Below, one piece after another: positions 26,994-34,957 of a DNA stretch of 64,000 nucleotides. The first letter of the stretch is position 1. Every line of letters begins with the position of its first letter. The DNA lies in the NCBI GenBank assembly GCA_016707005.1, contig JADJIQ010000002.1, positions 682,001-746,000 of the forward strand, in the 5' to 3' direction. Origin of the DNA: Ignavibacteria bacterium (lineage in GTDB: Bacteria; Bacteroidota; Ignavibacteria; Kapaibacteriales; Kapaibacteriaceae). Both the position numbers and the translations under genes were made by a program. The notes beneath the pieces were generated by a model. The model did not search any database, had not been told where the DNA came from, and saw only the letters and a program-made list of their open reading frames with translations.

Positions 26994-29074
26994 CGTGCAC
27001 CCTCCATAACAACAGCACTCGTGCTTTGTGTAGAGGTGGTCACACTCAGGATAGCAATGCCGCTGACAACGTCGAATGGAATGATCCGATCTACCTGTCG
27101 AGCAAGTTCCTCTGACGCAGTAGCGGTTCCCCGCCACACACAGCCCCCTTGCAGATCATACAGGGCGAGATCCGTTGGACCGGACTCAGCGAGAAGGACG
27201 CGGAAATGTATTCCCTCCGCGGCAGGGATCGATTGGATCTCTAGGGCAGTGCCAACGGATGAAAACAACCGAGGTCCCGAACCCTCTCTACATATCCCTT
27301 GCACAAGGATGGGTTCGGCCCGCGATTCAACACGCATACCCGGTCCGGTGCCTATTTGATCGACGCGTGTGACGGAGAGAGCCGAGATGCTATCCTGACC
27401 TAACGTTCCTTGGAATGAAACCGTAAAGAGCGGAGCGTCAGATGTTGGCAAGGGCAGTGTCACTTCAAAGTACTGTCTGCTCCGGCGTATACCATTGGAG
27501 TCCGTAATCACATCTTCAAAACTGTTTTCGAGCGGTACTGATGATCCGATTCGGAACAACATGGATGGATCGAAGACCATGTGCAAACGCACACTGTCGA
27601 TCTGTGCAAGATCAAGGAATTGAGCGCCTTCCAATGCAACGGTGATCGTGGTGTTCTCACGGATCTGGATCGTATCACCTGTGGATGTGAACCGAGCGAA
27701 TGCCGGTGGCGGTGGAGCGATGGTGAACGTACCGCTGGTATCGGATTGGAGGACGATCTCACGGACCTGCCACACACGGGCTGTTCCATCGCGAGATGTT
27801 GTTAGGAGTCGGTCACCGGACTCATTCCATCGAACAACACTCACATCGTCATTATGCTGAAGGTTGCGAAGTGTAGTGTTCGTTGACAGCTGATGGATCC
27901 GTGCGAAGTTGTCGTCCGATGCGCCCGCCAGCAGCGTACCGTCAGACGTAAACGCAACCATGCGTACAGCACCAGTATATCCAGCAAACGTCGTGCGGCG
28001 CTGGCCTGTTGCCACGTCCCAGACAGTGATGGTTGAATCTGCCATTCCCACGGCAACAAGTGATCCGTCCGGAGAGAAGGCAGCACAACGAACACCTTCC
28101 TTCGGGTCGTTGACGTTCCATGCTTCAACACCTGTGGTGGCACTCCATAGTCGGATAGTTGCATCGCCCCCTACCGTACAGATCTTTGTTCCATCCGGAC
28201 TCCATGCACCGGAGATCACACCAACGTCGTGACCGGTAAAGGCCAGAGGGAGTCCAACCGCTCTGCCATAGACCCTAGCTTCATTAGCACAAAGAAGAAC
28301 TCGAAGCCCCTGCGCGTTGAGTACCATGTCTTCAAGGGTCGAACCGGCTGAATGTGTTGCACGGGCAACACCATTTGGAAGATTATACACACGGACACGA
28401 TTGTCATCTGCCTTCGTAAAGAGCCACTGTCCGGTTGAGTCGAGCTCAACCTTCGTAACAACATCAGGATGAGTTATCGATTGGGCAACAGTATTCGATG
28501 GGACGTCGATAACAACAGCTTTGTTATCATCGGATCCAGTAACGATCTTCATACTGTCGAGGCTCCAGCGCACACTATAGTATGTGGCCCTAGGTACGGG
28601 CAAGGTTACGAGTGGCGAAGATGAGCTTTGTTGAGCGTCCCAGATATGCGCTTCAGCTGCAACGCTCACAACACGGTCAAACGAGGGAGACCACCAGGCA
28701 TCGGACACCGGACTGCTGTGTCCGCTATAGATCACGTTATCCTGCGCTCCCGGCGGGCGTAGCTGCGAGACGCGCATGCGGTAGGAAGCTGACGGACTGA
28801 TGCCCTTGATGTTCCAGACAAACAAGCCACCCTTGGCACTGTCGGCGATCACTTTCCAAATACGTCCATTGTCCACGGTATAGTCAAGCCGGACACTGAT
28901 GGTATCATCGACACCGCTCCACCTGATATCCACGGTGGTATCTCGTGTTGTGTAGAAGATCTCGCCCCCTAGAGGAGCGATCAACGTCAATGTTGTGTCC
29001 TGCGCGCTGACGTTTGTCAGCGATCCAATGACCGTAAGGACGATCCCCATCGCCCAGACGTACGAATTCCTCAC
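26990..29074 (-). CDS. WD40-repeat T9SS-exported protein
   Basis: Secreted protein of about 694 residues. A GTG start at 29074 after GGGGAG gives the signal peptide ending LTNVSAQ; an ATG at 29131 is the longer alternative. An Ig-like segment (about 25-95) precedes about seven WD40-type blades (repeats of SPDGTKICTVGGDATIRLW, SPDGSLVAVGMADSTITVW and SDGTLLAGASDDNFARIH type). A cohesin-like beta domain (about 460-570) and a type A T9SS sorting domain (LALYDLQGGCVWRGTA) follow. It is translationally coupled to the OmpA gene, which suggests that the two partner in the envelope; this is inference. Confidence 0.83.
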   Translation of the reverse strand: MRNSYVWAMGIVLTVIGSLTNVSAQDTTLTLIAPLGGEIFYTTRDTTVDIRWSGVDDTISVRLDYTVDNGRIWKVIADSAKGGLFVWNIKGISPSASYRMRVSQLRPPGAQDNVIYSGHSSPVSDAWWSPSFDRVVSVAAEAHIWDAQQSSSSPLVTLPVPRATYYSVRWSLDSMKIVTGSDDNKAVVIDVPSNTVAQSITHPDVVTKVELDSTGQWLFTKADDNRVRVYNLPNGVARATHSAGSTLEDMVLNAQGLRVLLCANEARVYGRAVGLPLAFTGHDVGVISGAWSPDGTKICTVGGDATIRLWSATTGVEAWNVNDPKEGVRCAAFSPDGSLVAVGMADSTITVWDVATGQRRTTFAGYTGAVRMVAFTSDGTLLAGASDDNFARIHQLSTNTTLRNLQHNDDVSVVRWNESGDRLLTTSRDGTARVWQVREIVLQSDTSGTFTIAPPPPAFARFTSTGDTIQIRENTTITVALEGAQFLDLAQIDSVRLHMVFDPSMLFRIGSSVPLENSFEDVITDSNGIRRSRQYFEVTLPLPTSDAPLFTVSFQGTLGQDSISALSVTRVDQIGTGPGMRVESRAEPILVQGICREGSGPRLFSSVGTALEIQSIPAAEGIHFRVLLAESGPTDLALYDLQGGCVWRGTATASEELARQVDRIIPFDVVSGIAILSVTTSTQSTSAVVMEGAR

Positions 29075-29136
29075 AATACGCTCCCCTTTTGTGTTCTGGA
29101 GTAATCTACGACCTAGGCGGCCAAACCACAACGCGG

Positions 29137-30597
29137 TCAGAACGGTGATTCTCCCGGAGGGAGCATTCCTGTCTCTGGCGAGACATCAAAAGCATCCCGG
29201 TGGAAGGTAAGATCGTGGAATGCGGCCAACTCCTTTTGGTAGAAGAGGCGCACATCACCGGTTGGTCCATTCCGCTGTTTGCCGATGATGATCTCGGCCA
29301 CGTTCTCCGTTGAACGGCCATCTTCAAACGTCGCGATCTTGTAGTATTCGGGCCGGTGAATGAACATTACCACGTCAGCATCCTGTTCGATCGAGCCGGA
29401 TTCCCGGAGATCTGAAAGCATCGGGCGCTTATCTGCTCGGGCCTCAAGAGTACGATTCAGCTGCGAAAGGGCAATGATCGGAATCTGGAGCTCTTTTGCC
29501 ACGGCCTTGAGCGTGTGGGAGATCATAGAGATCTCCCGCTCCCGGCTCTCGGCCTTTGGAGCATGCATCAGCTGTAGGTAGTCCACGATCACAACATCGA
29601 TCTTATGTTCGATCTTCATTCGGCGACACTTTGCCCGAAACTCGACCGGGGTAAGGCCTGCAGAATCATCGATATAGATCTGGGCATTCATGAGACTATC
29701 CACCCTGGTGACGATCTCATGCATCTCTGTGGTCGACAAACGGCCGCTGCGCAAGGCCTGAAGTCCTACTTGTGCGTCGGCCGAGATCAGACGCAGCACA
29801 AGTTGTTGGGCCGACATTTCAAGAGAGAAGATCCCTACGGATTTGCCCCTTCTCGAAGCCTCGCGCGCAACGGAGAGAGCAAAGGCCGTCTTCCCCATCG
29901 AAGGGCGTGCAGCTACGATGATCAGATCCGACGGTTGGAGTCCGCTCAACAACTGGTCGAGCTGCGTGAAGCCTGTTGGCACACCAGTGACGCCATCCCC
30001 CTCACCTGAAGCGATCGAGAAGATCTTCTCAATGGCCTCCTTGGTAAGCTTCTTCATTCCTGAATACGAACGGCGGAGTCTCTTTTCAGCTACCTCAAAG
30101 ATCCGTTGTTCCGCCCGGTCTACCTCATCAAGTGCGTCCGTGGTGTCATCGTAACAGTCGCCAATGATGTCTCCTGCCACCTTGATAAGCTGACGCTTGA
30201 GGTATCGTTCGAGGACGATGCGTGCATGGTGTTCAACGTTCGCAGCCGATACTGTTCGGACATTGATCTCGGTTAGAGCGAACATCCCGCCCACTCTGTC
30301 CAACGTTCCATCGCGCTGAAGCTGGTCCGTGAGCGACACCAGATCGATCGTTACACCACGTTCGAACATCGCCAACATGGCCTTGAAGATCAGAACGTGT
30401 TTGTCATGATAGAAACACTCAGCATCGAGCACCTCCACAACCTTCGGTACCGCATCTTTATCAATGAGCATTGCACCAAGCACGGCAACTTCCGCATCAG
30501 TGGAATGGGGCGGGATATTTCCGATCACATCATCGATCGGTATCACCTGGGTACGGGGCTGTCGGGAGCGTTGCTCCCGCTGGGGGGTTGAAGACAT
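29137..30597 (-). CDS. dnaB: Replicative DNA helicase DnaB
   Basis: Hexameric 5'-3' helicase of the replication fork, 486 residues. The N-terminal domain starts at IPPHSTDAEVAVLGAMLID. The RecA-like domain shows Walker A ARPSMGKTAFALSVA, Walker B VVIVDYLQLM, and the DnaB motif LSQLNRTLEARADKRPMLSDLRESGSIEQDAD. There is no intein. Upstream (30598-30752) lies the second 8-bp repeat array. The WD40 gene follows closely on the same strand. Confidence 0.97.
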   Translation of the reverse strand: MSSTPQREQRSRQPRTQVIPIDDVIGNIPPHSTDAEVAVLGAMLIDKDAVPKVVEVLDAECFYHDKHVLIFKAMLAMFERGVTIDLVSLTDQLQRDGTLDRVGGMFALTEINVRTVSAANVEHHARIVLERYLKRQLIKVAGDIIGDCYDDTTDALDEVDRAEQRIFEVAEKRLRRSYSGMKKLTKEAIEKIFSIASGEGDGVTGVPTGFTQLDQLLSGLQPSDLIIVAARPSMGKTAFALSVAREASRRGKSVGIFSLEMSAQQLVLRLISADAQVGLQALRSGRLSTTEMHEIVTRVDSLMNAQIYIDDSAGLTPVEFRAKCRRMKIEHKIDVVIVDYLQLMHAPKAESREREISMISHTLKAVAKELQIPIIALSQLNRTLEARADKRPMLSDLRESGSIEQDADVVMFIHRPEYYKIATFEDGRSTENVAEIIIGKQRNGPTGDVRLFYQKELAAFHDLTFHRDAFDVSPETGMLPPGESPF

Positions 30598-30647
30598 TCG
30601 CGCAATCTAGGAAACAGCGAAGAGCTGTTTTCCCACCGTTATCCCCA

Positions 30648-30752
30648 TGTTAATGTGCTAATGTGCTAATGTGCTAATTAGCTAACTAGCTAATTGAATT
30701 AGCACACTAGCACATTAGCATATTAGCACATTAGCATACTAGCACATTAGCA
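30648..30752. repeat. TTAGCACA 8-bp array with inverted arm, copy 2
   Basis: Same design as the array at 8709-9075. An inverted arm of three TGTGCTAA units (30650-30675) is followed by degenerate units, the turn CTAATTGAATTAG, and then seven or eight TTAGCACA-type units with single-base variants (TTAGCATA, CTAGCACA). The first 28 or so bases are identical to the beginning of copy 1. The array ends directly against the stop codon of the oxidoreductase gene (30753). Confidence 0.92.
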
Positions 30753-31763
30753 CTAAGGGATGACGATCTCTCGTTTGAGTTCGGCACTGGCGTAGAGCGC
30801 CTCTACGACCTTCATACGCTCGAGGGCTTCGTCGATCGTAGAGATCATGGGGACGAGGCCGCGGACAGCGTTCACAAAGTGCTTGAGCTCCGATTCGTAG
30901 CTCTTCTTGTAGATCTCTAGCTGGGTCTTCTTTTGAGGAGTAGAGGTGCTCGAGATACTGGTTCCTGTTTTTCGAACAAGGCGGTACGGATTGATGTAGG
31001 CACTGCCCTTTTTGCCGAACACGTTGCAGTAGTATAGGTCTTCGGCCCGAACGAGCGACCAGCTTGTTTCGATGGTGGCAACTGCCCCATTCTCAAACTG
31101 GAGCATGGCCACAACAACATCTTCCACGGTCTTTGTCTCGTGGTGGAAGGTAGATGCCGTAACGCTGCGAACTCTTCCGAAATCAAAGACGTGCAGGATC
31201 ATGTCGAGAACTGCGATCCCAAGGTCGACCAGGACGCCCCCTCCCGACATATCAGCATTGGCAAGCCAACGAGCATCTGTGGAACGTTGCTTCACCCAAC
31301 CTGCTTTGACATAATACACGTTACCGATCTCGCCCCGGTCAACGGCGTTCTTCATGTTCACCACGTCAGGACGGAATCGGTGGTTCATACCCACCATTAC
31401 ATGTACGCCGTGTTCCTGAGCCAGTGTCTTGATCTCCATCGTCTCTTGCAGCGTGCGAGCTGCGGGACGCTCAACAAAGACGTGTTTCCCTGCTGCGATA
31501 GCCTGCATTGCTACAGCCGCATGGGCGTCGGTACTGGTTGTAACGAACACAGCATCCACGTCCGGGAGGCTAAGTGCCTCCTCAAGCGTTCGGAATGCAT
31601 AAGGCACCTGATACTTTTCAGCAAGGATGCGGGCCTTGGAGATCTGTCGATCACAGATGGCCACGATACGGACCCCGCTTGCTGCTGTGAGAAGCGGGAG
31701 ATGAATGCCTTGGGCAATGTTGCCGGCGCCGACGAGTACGATTCCGATCATCTGATTTCCCAA
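30753..31763 (-). CDS. Gfo/Idh/MocA family oxidoreductase
   Basis: NAD(P)-dependent sugar or inositol dehydrogenase-like protein of 336 residues. The N-terminal Rossmann motif is VLVGAGNIAQGIHLPLL (about 8-24). EKYQVP, VFVTTSTDAHAAVAMQAIAAGKHVFVERPAA and the MVGMNHRFRPDV segment (usual catalytic Lys position in EKP replaced by ERP) are typical. The EKP lysine is therefore Arg here, seen in some members. It lies 15 bases after a glycosyltransferase gene, so a sugar-nucleotide substrate is plausible. Met1 and Met5 are both possible starts. Confidence 0.9.
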   Translation of the reverse strand: MGNQMIGIVLVGAGNIAQGIHLPLLTAASGVRIVAICDRQISKARILAEKYQVPYAFRTLEEALSLPDVDAVFVTTSTDAHAAVAMQAIAAGKHVFVERPAARTLQETMEIKTLAQEHGVHVMVGMNHRFRPDVVNMKNAVDRGEIGNVYYVKAGWVKQRSTDARWLANADMSGGGVLVDLGIAVLDMILHVFDFGRVRSVTASTFHHETKTVEDVVVAMLQFENGAVATIETSWSLVRAEDLYYCNVFGKKGSAYINPYRLVRKTGTSISSTSTPQKKTQLEIYKKSYESELKHFVNAVRGLVPMISTIDEALERMKVVEALYASAELKREIVIP

Positions 31764-31778
31764 GCAACAATCGTGCCG

Positions 31779-32804
31779 TCAGATAAGTTCGCTCAAGGCT
31801 GACATAACTCTCTCTACGGAGATCCCGACCATACAGGCAAAGTGTCCCTTTGGACATGTTGCCCTTCCGATGTGCGAGCACGGCCTGCACGCTACATCGT
31901 GTTCTACGATGCGCGATGGTACGGCATACGGCGCAAATCCCAGCTCTTTCACAGTAGACCCGAAGATCGCTATGATCGGGATCTGTCTTGCAGAAGCCAG
32001 GTGCATAACACCCGAATCATTCGTGACAATTGCCTGACACGTGTCGAGTATCCGTACCGTGGCCTCAATGGATGTGGATCCATCGGCCCGGACGACACCG
32101 ACTCCGGATGCCTCTGCGACAGCTGAGCAGATATCTACATCAGCGGGTCCGCCTACGAGGACGATCTCCTTGCCATGACCACACGAGAGTTCTTGTGCAA
32201 GCTGCGCAAATCGGGCAACGGGCCAACGTTTGGTAGCATGATGTGCACCCGGTGCCATGGCGATCCGCTGCGAGGTACCGCGTGACGGTTGGGCGCTGAG
32301 GTATACACCCTGCTCTCGTTCCTCCGAGAGCCACACCTCACAGCCTTCCGTGTCCCAAACGAGAGGGTGATGTTCTAAGGGGCTCCTGTATCTCGCAACG
32401 ATGGGCGTGATCACAGACGGACGTTTCTTGAGCCAAACCAAGGCGAGCTTTTCAAGTCGGTGCTTCGGTGCGCAGACAACAACATCACCAAGTCCGTGTC
32501 GCAAAGAGGCCGAACGAAGATTGCGTTGCAGATCAACGATCAGATCATACGATCCGTCAAGATCCGCCAACGACTCGAGCATTTCGATCTTTATCTCATC
32601 ATTCTCCGGCTCGGCCGAGGCCGTGGTTGCGATCGGCCATACATGCCGGACTCGCGGATTGTTCTTCCACACGCCTGCGAATCTCTCTGCAACAGCAACA
32701 TCGATCCGAGCATGCGGATACGTTCGCTGAAGCTGCCGCACCAGTGGGGTGGCAAGGATACAATCACCGAGTGACGAGAGGCGGATGACAAGGATGGAAC
32801 GCAT
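31779..32804 (-). CDS. Glycosyltransferase family 9 (heptosyltransferase-like)
   Basis: LPS-core type transferase of 341 residues. Family 9 motifs are RSILVIRLSSLGDCILATPLVRQLQRTYP at the N-terminus, a central IAMAPGAHHATKRWP and TNDSGVMHLASARQIPIIAIFG near the C-terminus. It probably adds heptose or a related sugar to lipid A core on the inner face of the cytoplasmic membrane. The ATG at 32804 is preferred because it directly precedes the first beta strand; the frame is open to 32843. It is divergent from the STAS gene. Confidence 0.9.
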   Translation of the reverse strand: MRSILVIRLSSLGDCILATPLVRQLQRTYPHARIDVAVAERFAGVWKNNPRVRHVWPIATTASAEPENDEIKIEMLESLADLDGSYDLIVDLQRNLRSASLRHGLGDVVVCAPKHRLEKLALVWLKKRPSVITPIVARYRSPLEHHPLVWDTEGCEVWLSEEREQGVYLSAQPSRGTSQRIAMAPGAHHATKRWPVARFAQLAQELSCGHGKEIVLVGGPADVDICSAVAEASGVGVVRADGSTSIEATVRILDTCQAIVTNDSGVMHLASARQIPIIAIFGSTVKELGFAPYAVPSRIVEHDVACRPCSHIGRATCPKGHFACMVGISVERVMSALSELI

Positions 32805-32857
32805 TGGCGTGAAGTTTACGATCTTTGTGTCATCAACAATCACTCTGCCTCAAGAAC

Positions 32858-33199
32858 ATGCGCTTTTCAGTAGAACAAGACGACGAACTGGTTGTCTTCA
32901 CGATAAAAGAACCGATGCTCGACGGGACAAATGCCCCTGAGGTAAAGAGCGAGCTCCTCATTCTCTGCCAACCGTCTGTGAAGGCACTTGTTGTAGACCT
33001 TTCAATGGTCCACTTCTGTGATTCCCAAGGCCTTTCATCGCTCCTTCTTGCCCATCGGCAAATGAAGGATCACGAAGGATTTGTCATCCTCGTTGGTGTA
33101 CAGGACCAAGTGCGAAACCTCTTCCGTATCTCCCAGATCGAATACCTCTTTGAGTTTCAGGCAACTGTTGCAGACGCCATCGCCTGGCTTCAGTCTTAG
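32858..33199 (+). CDS. STAS-domain anti-sigma factor antagonist
   Basis: Single-domain SpoIIAA-like protein of 113 residues. The phosphorylatable serine is S56 in VHFCDSQGLSSLL. Such proteins bind and release anti-sigma or partner-switch kinases in response to phosphorylation. No RsbW-like kinase or PP2C phosphatase is nearby. The start at 32858 gives the normal beta-strand N-terminus MRFSVEQDDELVVF. Its stop codon overlaps the nuoC stop on the opposite strand (TTAG at 33196-33199). Confidence 0.87.
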   Translation: MRFSVEQDDELVVFTIKEPMLDGTNAPEVKSELLILCQPSVKALVVDLSMVHFCDSQGLSSLLLAHRQMKDHEGFVILVGVQDQVRNLFRISQIEYLFEFQATVADAIAWLQS

Positions 33200-33702
33200 T
33201 CTTTTTCCGGCAGCGGAAGTGAACCGGGGATCCCCATCAGCGGGAAGTCCTTACGGAGCGGGTAGAGTTGCGTGCCGGTATCGTCCATGAAATCTTCCGG
33301 CATATAGAATCTGCGCAGATCAGGGTGTCCATCAAAGATGATCCCGTACATGTCGTAGGTCTCGCGCTCATACCAATTGGCCGACTCATACACGTCAACT
33401 GCAGTTGGCACATGGGGCGCATCCTCGCGTACGCCCACCTTGAGGCGCAGGCGGGTCTTGTATCGGATGGAATAGAGGAAATAGACCACTTCAAAACGTT
33501 CTCCCGCACGAGCCCAATCGATAGCCGTGACGTCCACAAGCTGATCGAAAGCCATGCTCGGATTCTCCTTGAGCTCGTGCAAAACATCGAGGAGGTCTGC
33601 TGCCTTCAGGACGAGAGTAACGTCTCCGTGATGCTCAATGGTCTGCACATCTGCAGCCACGGCCTTCACCACGTTCACGATCTCTGATGTTGCCAGTGCC
33701 AT
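33196..33702 (-). CDS. nuoC: NADH-quinone oxidoreductase subunit C, isolated
   Basis: Peripheral-arm 30-kDa subunit of complex I, 168 residues. The family signature is ERETYDMYGIIFDGHPDLRRFYMPEDF followed by YPLRKDFPL. No other nuo gene is in the window, although nuoC usually sits in the nuoA-N operon. It starts 11 bases after the fatty-acid hydroxylase stop, with a TGAGGA site upstream. The start at 33702 is chosen for the Shine-Dalgarno and normal N-terminus; the frame is open to 33792 inside the upstream gene. Confidence 0.92.
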   Translation of the reverse strand: MALATSEIVNVVKAVAADVQTIEHHGDVTLVLKAADLLDVLHELKENPSMAFDQLVDVTAIDWARAGERFEVVYFLYSIRYKTRLRLKVGVREDAPHVPTAVDVYESANWYERETYDMYGIIFDGHPDLRRFYMPEDFMDDTGTQLYPLRKDFPLMGIPGSLPLPEKD

Positions 33703-33713
33703 AGTAATGTTCC

Positions 33714-34364
33714 TCAGGATTTCGGTGTGGACGCTGGGGCCTTGCCGCGTCGGCGCGCCCATTCCGGAACCGTGTTGAAGACGTAGTCCCAAAGTGGATT
33801 GCTCACGCCGTACGCCGTGTGCTCGTCCACATAATGGTGCTTCATGTGATATTCTTTTAAGAACCGCCCAAAGCGGTTGGTCATCGGGAAGTGGTGCGTT
33901 GCATAATGAATGCTGTCGTATGCAACATATCCGAACAGGAAGCCTGCATACAGGGCATGATGGTGGGGAGAGAACGCTCCCTTGAATGCCCAGAAGAAGA
34001 CAACAGCCAACGGCACACTTACGAGAAGTGGCATCACCAAGCGTGTTGAATCACGAGGATAGTCGTGATGGATGCCGTGCACAAGGAAGTGCATTTTCTT
34101 GCCAAGGTTCGATGTTGGATGGATATGGAAGGCAAATCGGTGGATGGTGTACTCCGTGAGTGTCCACGCCAGAACGCCGGCAAGGAAGAATACCCCAGTT
34201 GACCAAAGCGCAACTTCTCCGAAACTGAGAACCATCATCCACACGATCACCGGCACGAATACCACAACCGGAGTGATCGGATGGATATGCGAGAAATATT
34301 CAAGAATGGGGTTCTTGAAGAGTGGGATCGTTTCGTCTTTGTTCGACACGAACATTGCGCACAT
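33714..34364 (-). CDS. Fatty acid hydroxylase/sterol desaturase family protein
   Basis: Di-iron integral membrane enzyme of 216 residues. The histidine boxes are present: HRFAFH (about 76-81), HGIHHD (about 95-100), HYATHH (about 153-158) and HMKHHYVDEH (about 174-183). The pattern and size match bacterial relatives of fatty acid 2-hydroxylase (Scs7/FA2H), which may act on sphingolipid or lipid A acyl chains. Four hydrophobic segments surround the boxes. ATG codons at 34364 and 34355 are both usable. It forms an apparent operon with nuoC. Confidence 0.88.
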   Translation of the reverse strand: MCAMFVSNKDETIPLFKNPILEYFSHIHPITPVVVFVPVIVWMMVLSFGEVALWSTGVFFLAGVLAWTLTEYTIHRFAFHIHPTSNLGKKMHFLVHGIHHDYPRDSTRLVMPLLVSVPLAVVFFWAFKGAFSPHHHALYAGFLFGYVAYDSIHYATHHFPMTNRFGRFLKEYHMKHHYVDEHTAYGVSNPLWDYVFNTVPEWARRRGKAPASTPKS

Positions 34365-34414
34365 GATGGGGGTACCCTTTGTGATCGTTCAGCTACAAAA
34401 ATACGCCAAGCCGG

Positions 34415-34915
34415 TCATTCTAGACCTAGAGCCCTGTGCATATCGTCGCCGTAATCGGTGAGGATCTCCTCGCCCGGTTTAATGCGCTTGGTGGCTACGA
34501 TCCAAATCCGACCACCAAAATTGACGTACTCGGCATTCGGCTTCTTGCCTGACCCGTGGTAGTCACAGGCGTAGCGTGCCACCCCGCTGCTTGTCTTACG
34601 GGCGTCGATGACGTATTTCTCCGACAACTGGATGCCGTATGAGCCCATGTTGTCCTTGTCATACCTGCGATCGTACTGATCTGTAGTGAGCTTCTCACCG
34701 GAATACTCTACGATGCGCTCATCAGCTACAAAGGTCCGCATTGCGAACATTCCAAGGCCCGCCTTAGGAATGTTGCTTTTTTGGATCGTGATACCAAGAT
34801 GTTCCCGCGTGTGCGGTCCACAGAATGGATGGGTGATCGTGGTCATGCGCTTGCAACGCCCCTTATCACCTACATGTGCACAACGGCGCGTTACGTTCAC
34901 TGAGTGTCGTTTCAT
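34415..34915 (-). CDS. SET-domain protein lysine methyltransferase
   Basis: Bacterial SET protein of 166 residues. The SET core shows GLGMFAMRTFVADERIVEYSGE (about 53-74), YVIDARKTSSGVARY, KKPNAEYV (in place of the eukaryotic NHSCxPN) and GEEILTDYGDD. Before it, residues 12-35 contain C12, C21, C32 and H35 in a possible zinc knuckle (CxnCxnCGPH). It would methylate a protein lysine using SAM; the target is unknown. The start follows a -7 box by six bases. It lies between the hydroxylase and TonB receptor genes, all on the minus strand. Confidence 0.85.
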   Translation of the reverse strand: MKRHSVNVTRRCAHVGDKGRCKRMTTITHPFCGPHTREHLGITIQKSNIPKAGLGMFAMRTFVADERIVEYSGEKLTTDQYDRRYDKDNMGSYGIQLSEKYVIDARKTSSGVARYACDYHGSGKKPNAEYVNFGGRIWIVATKRIKPGEEILTDYGDDMHRALGLE

Positions 34916-34921
34916 AGGGTG

Positions 34922-34929
34922 CGAATATA
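34922..34929 (-). promoter_or_regulatory. -7 element of the SET gene
   Basis: The minus strand reads TATATTCG six bases before the ATG at 34915. The same octamer drives the TPP riboswitch (37419-37426). A leaderless mRNA is likely. Confidence 0.45.
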
Positions 34930-34957
34930 GCCGTTCTGAGTGGTGCTGTCCCTATGT

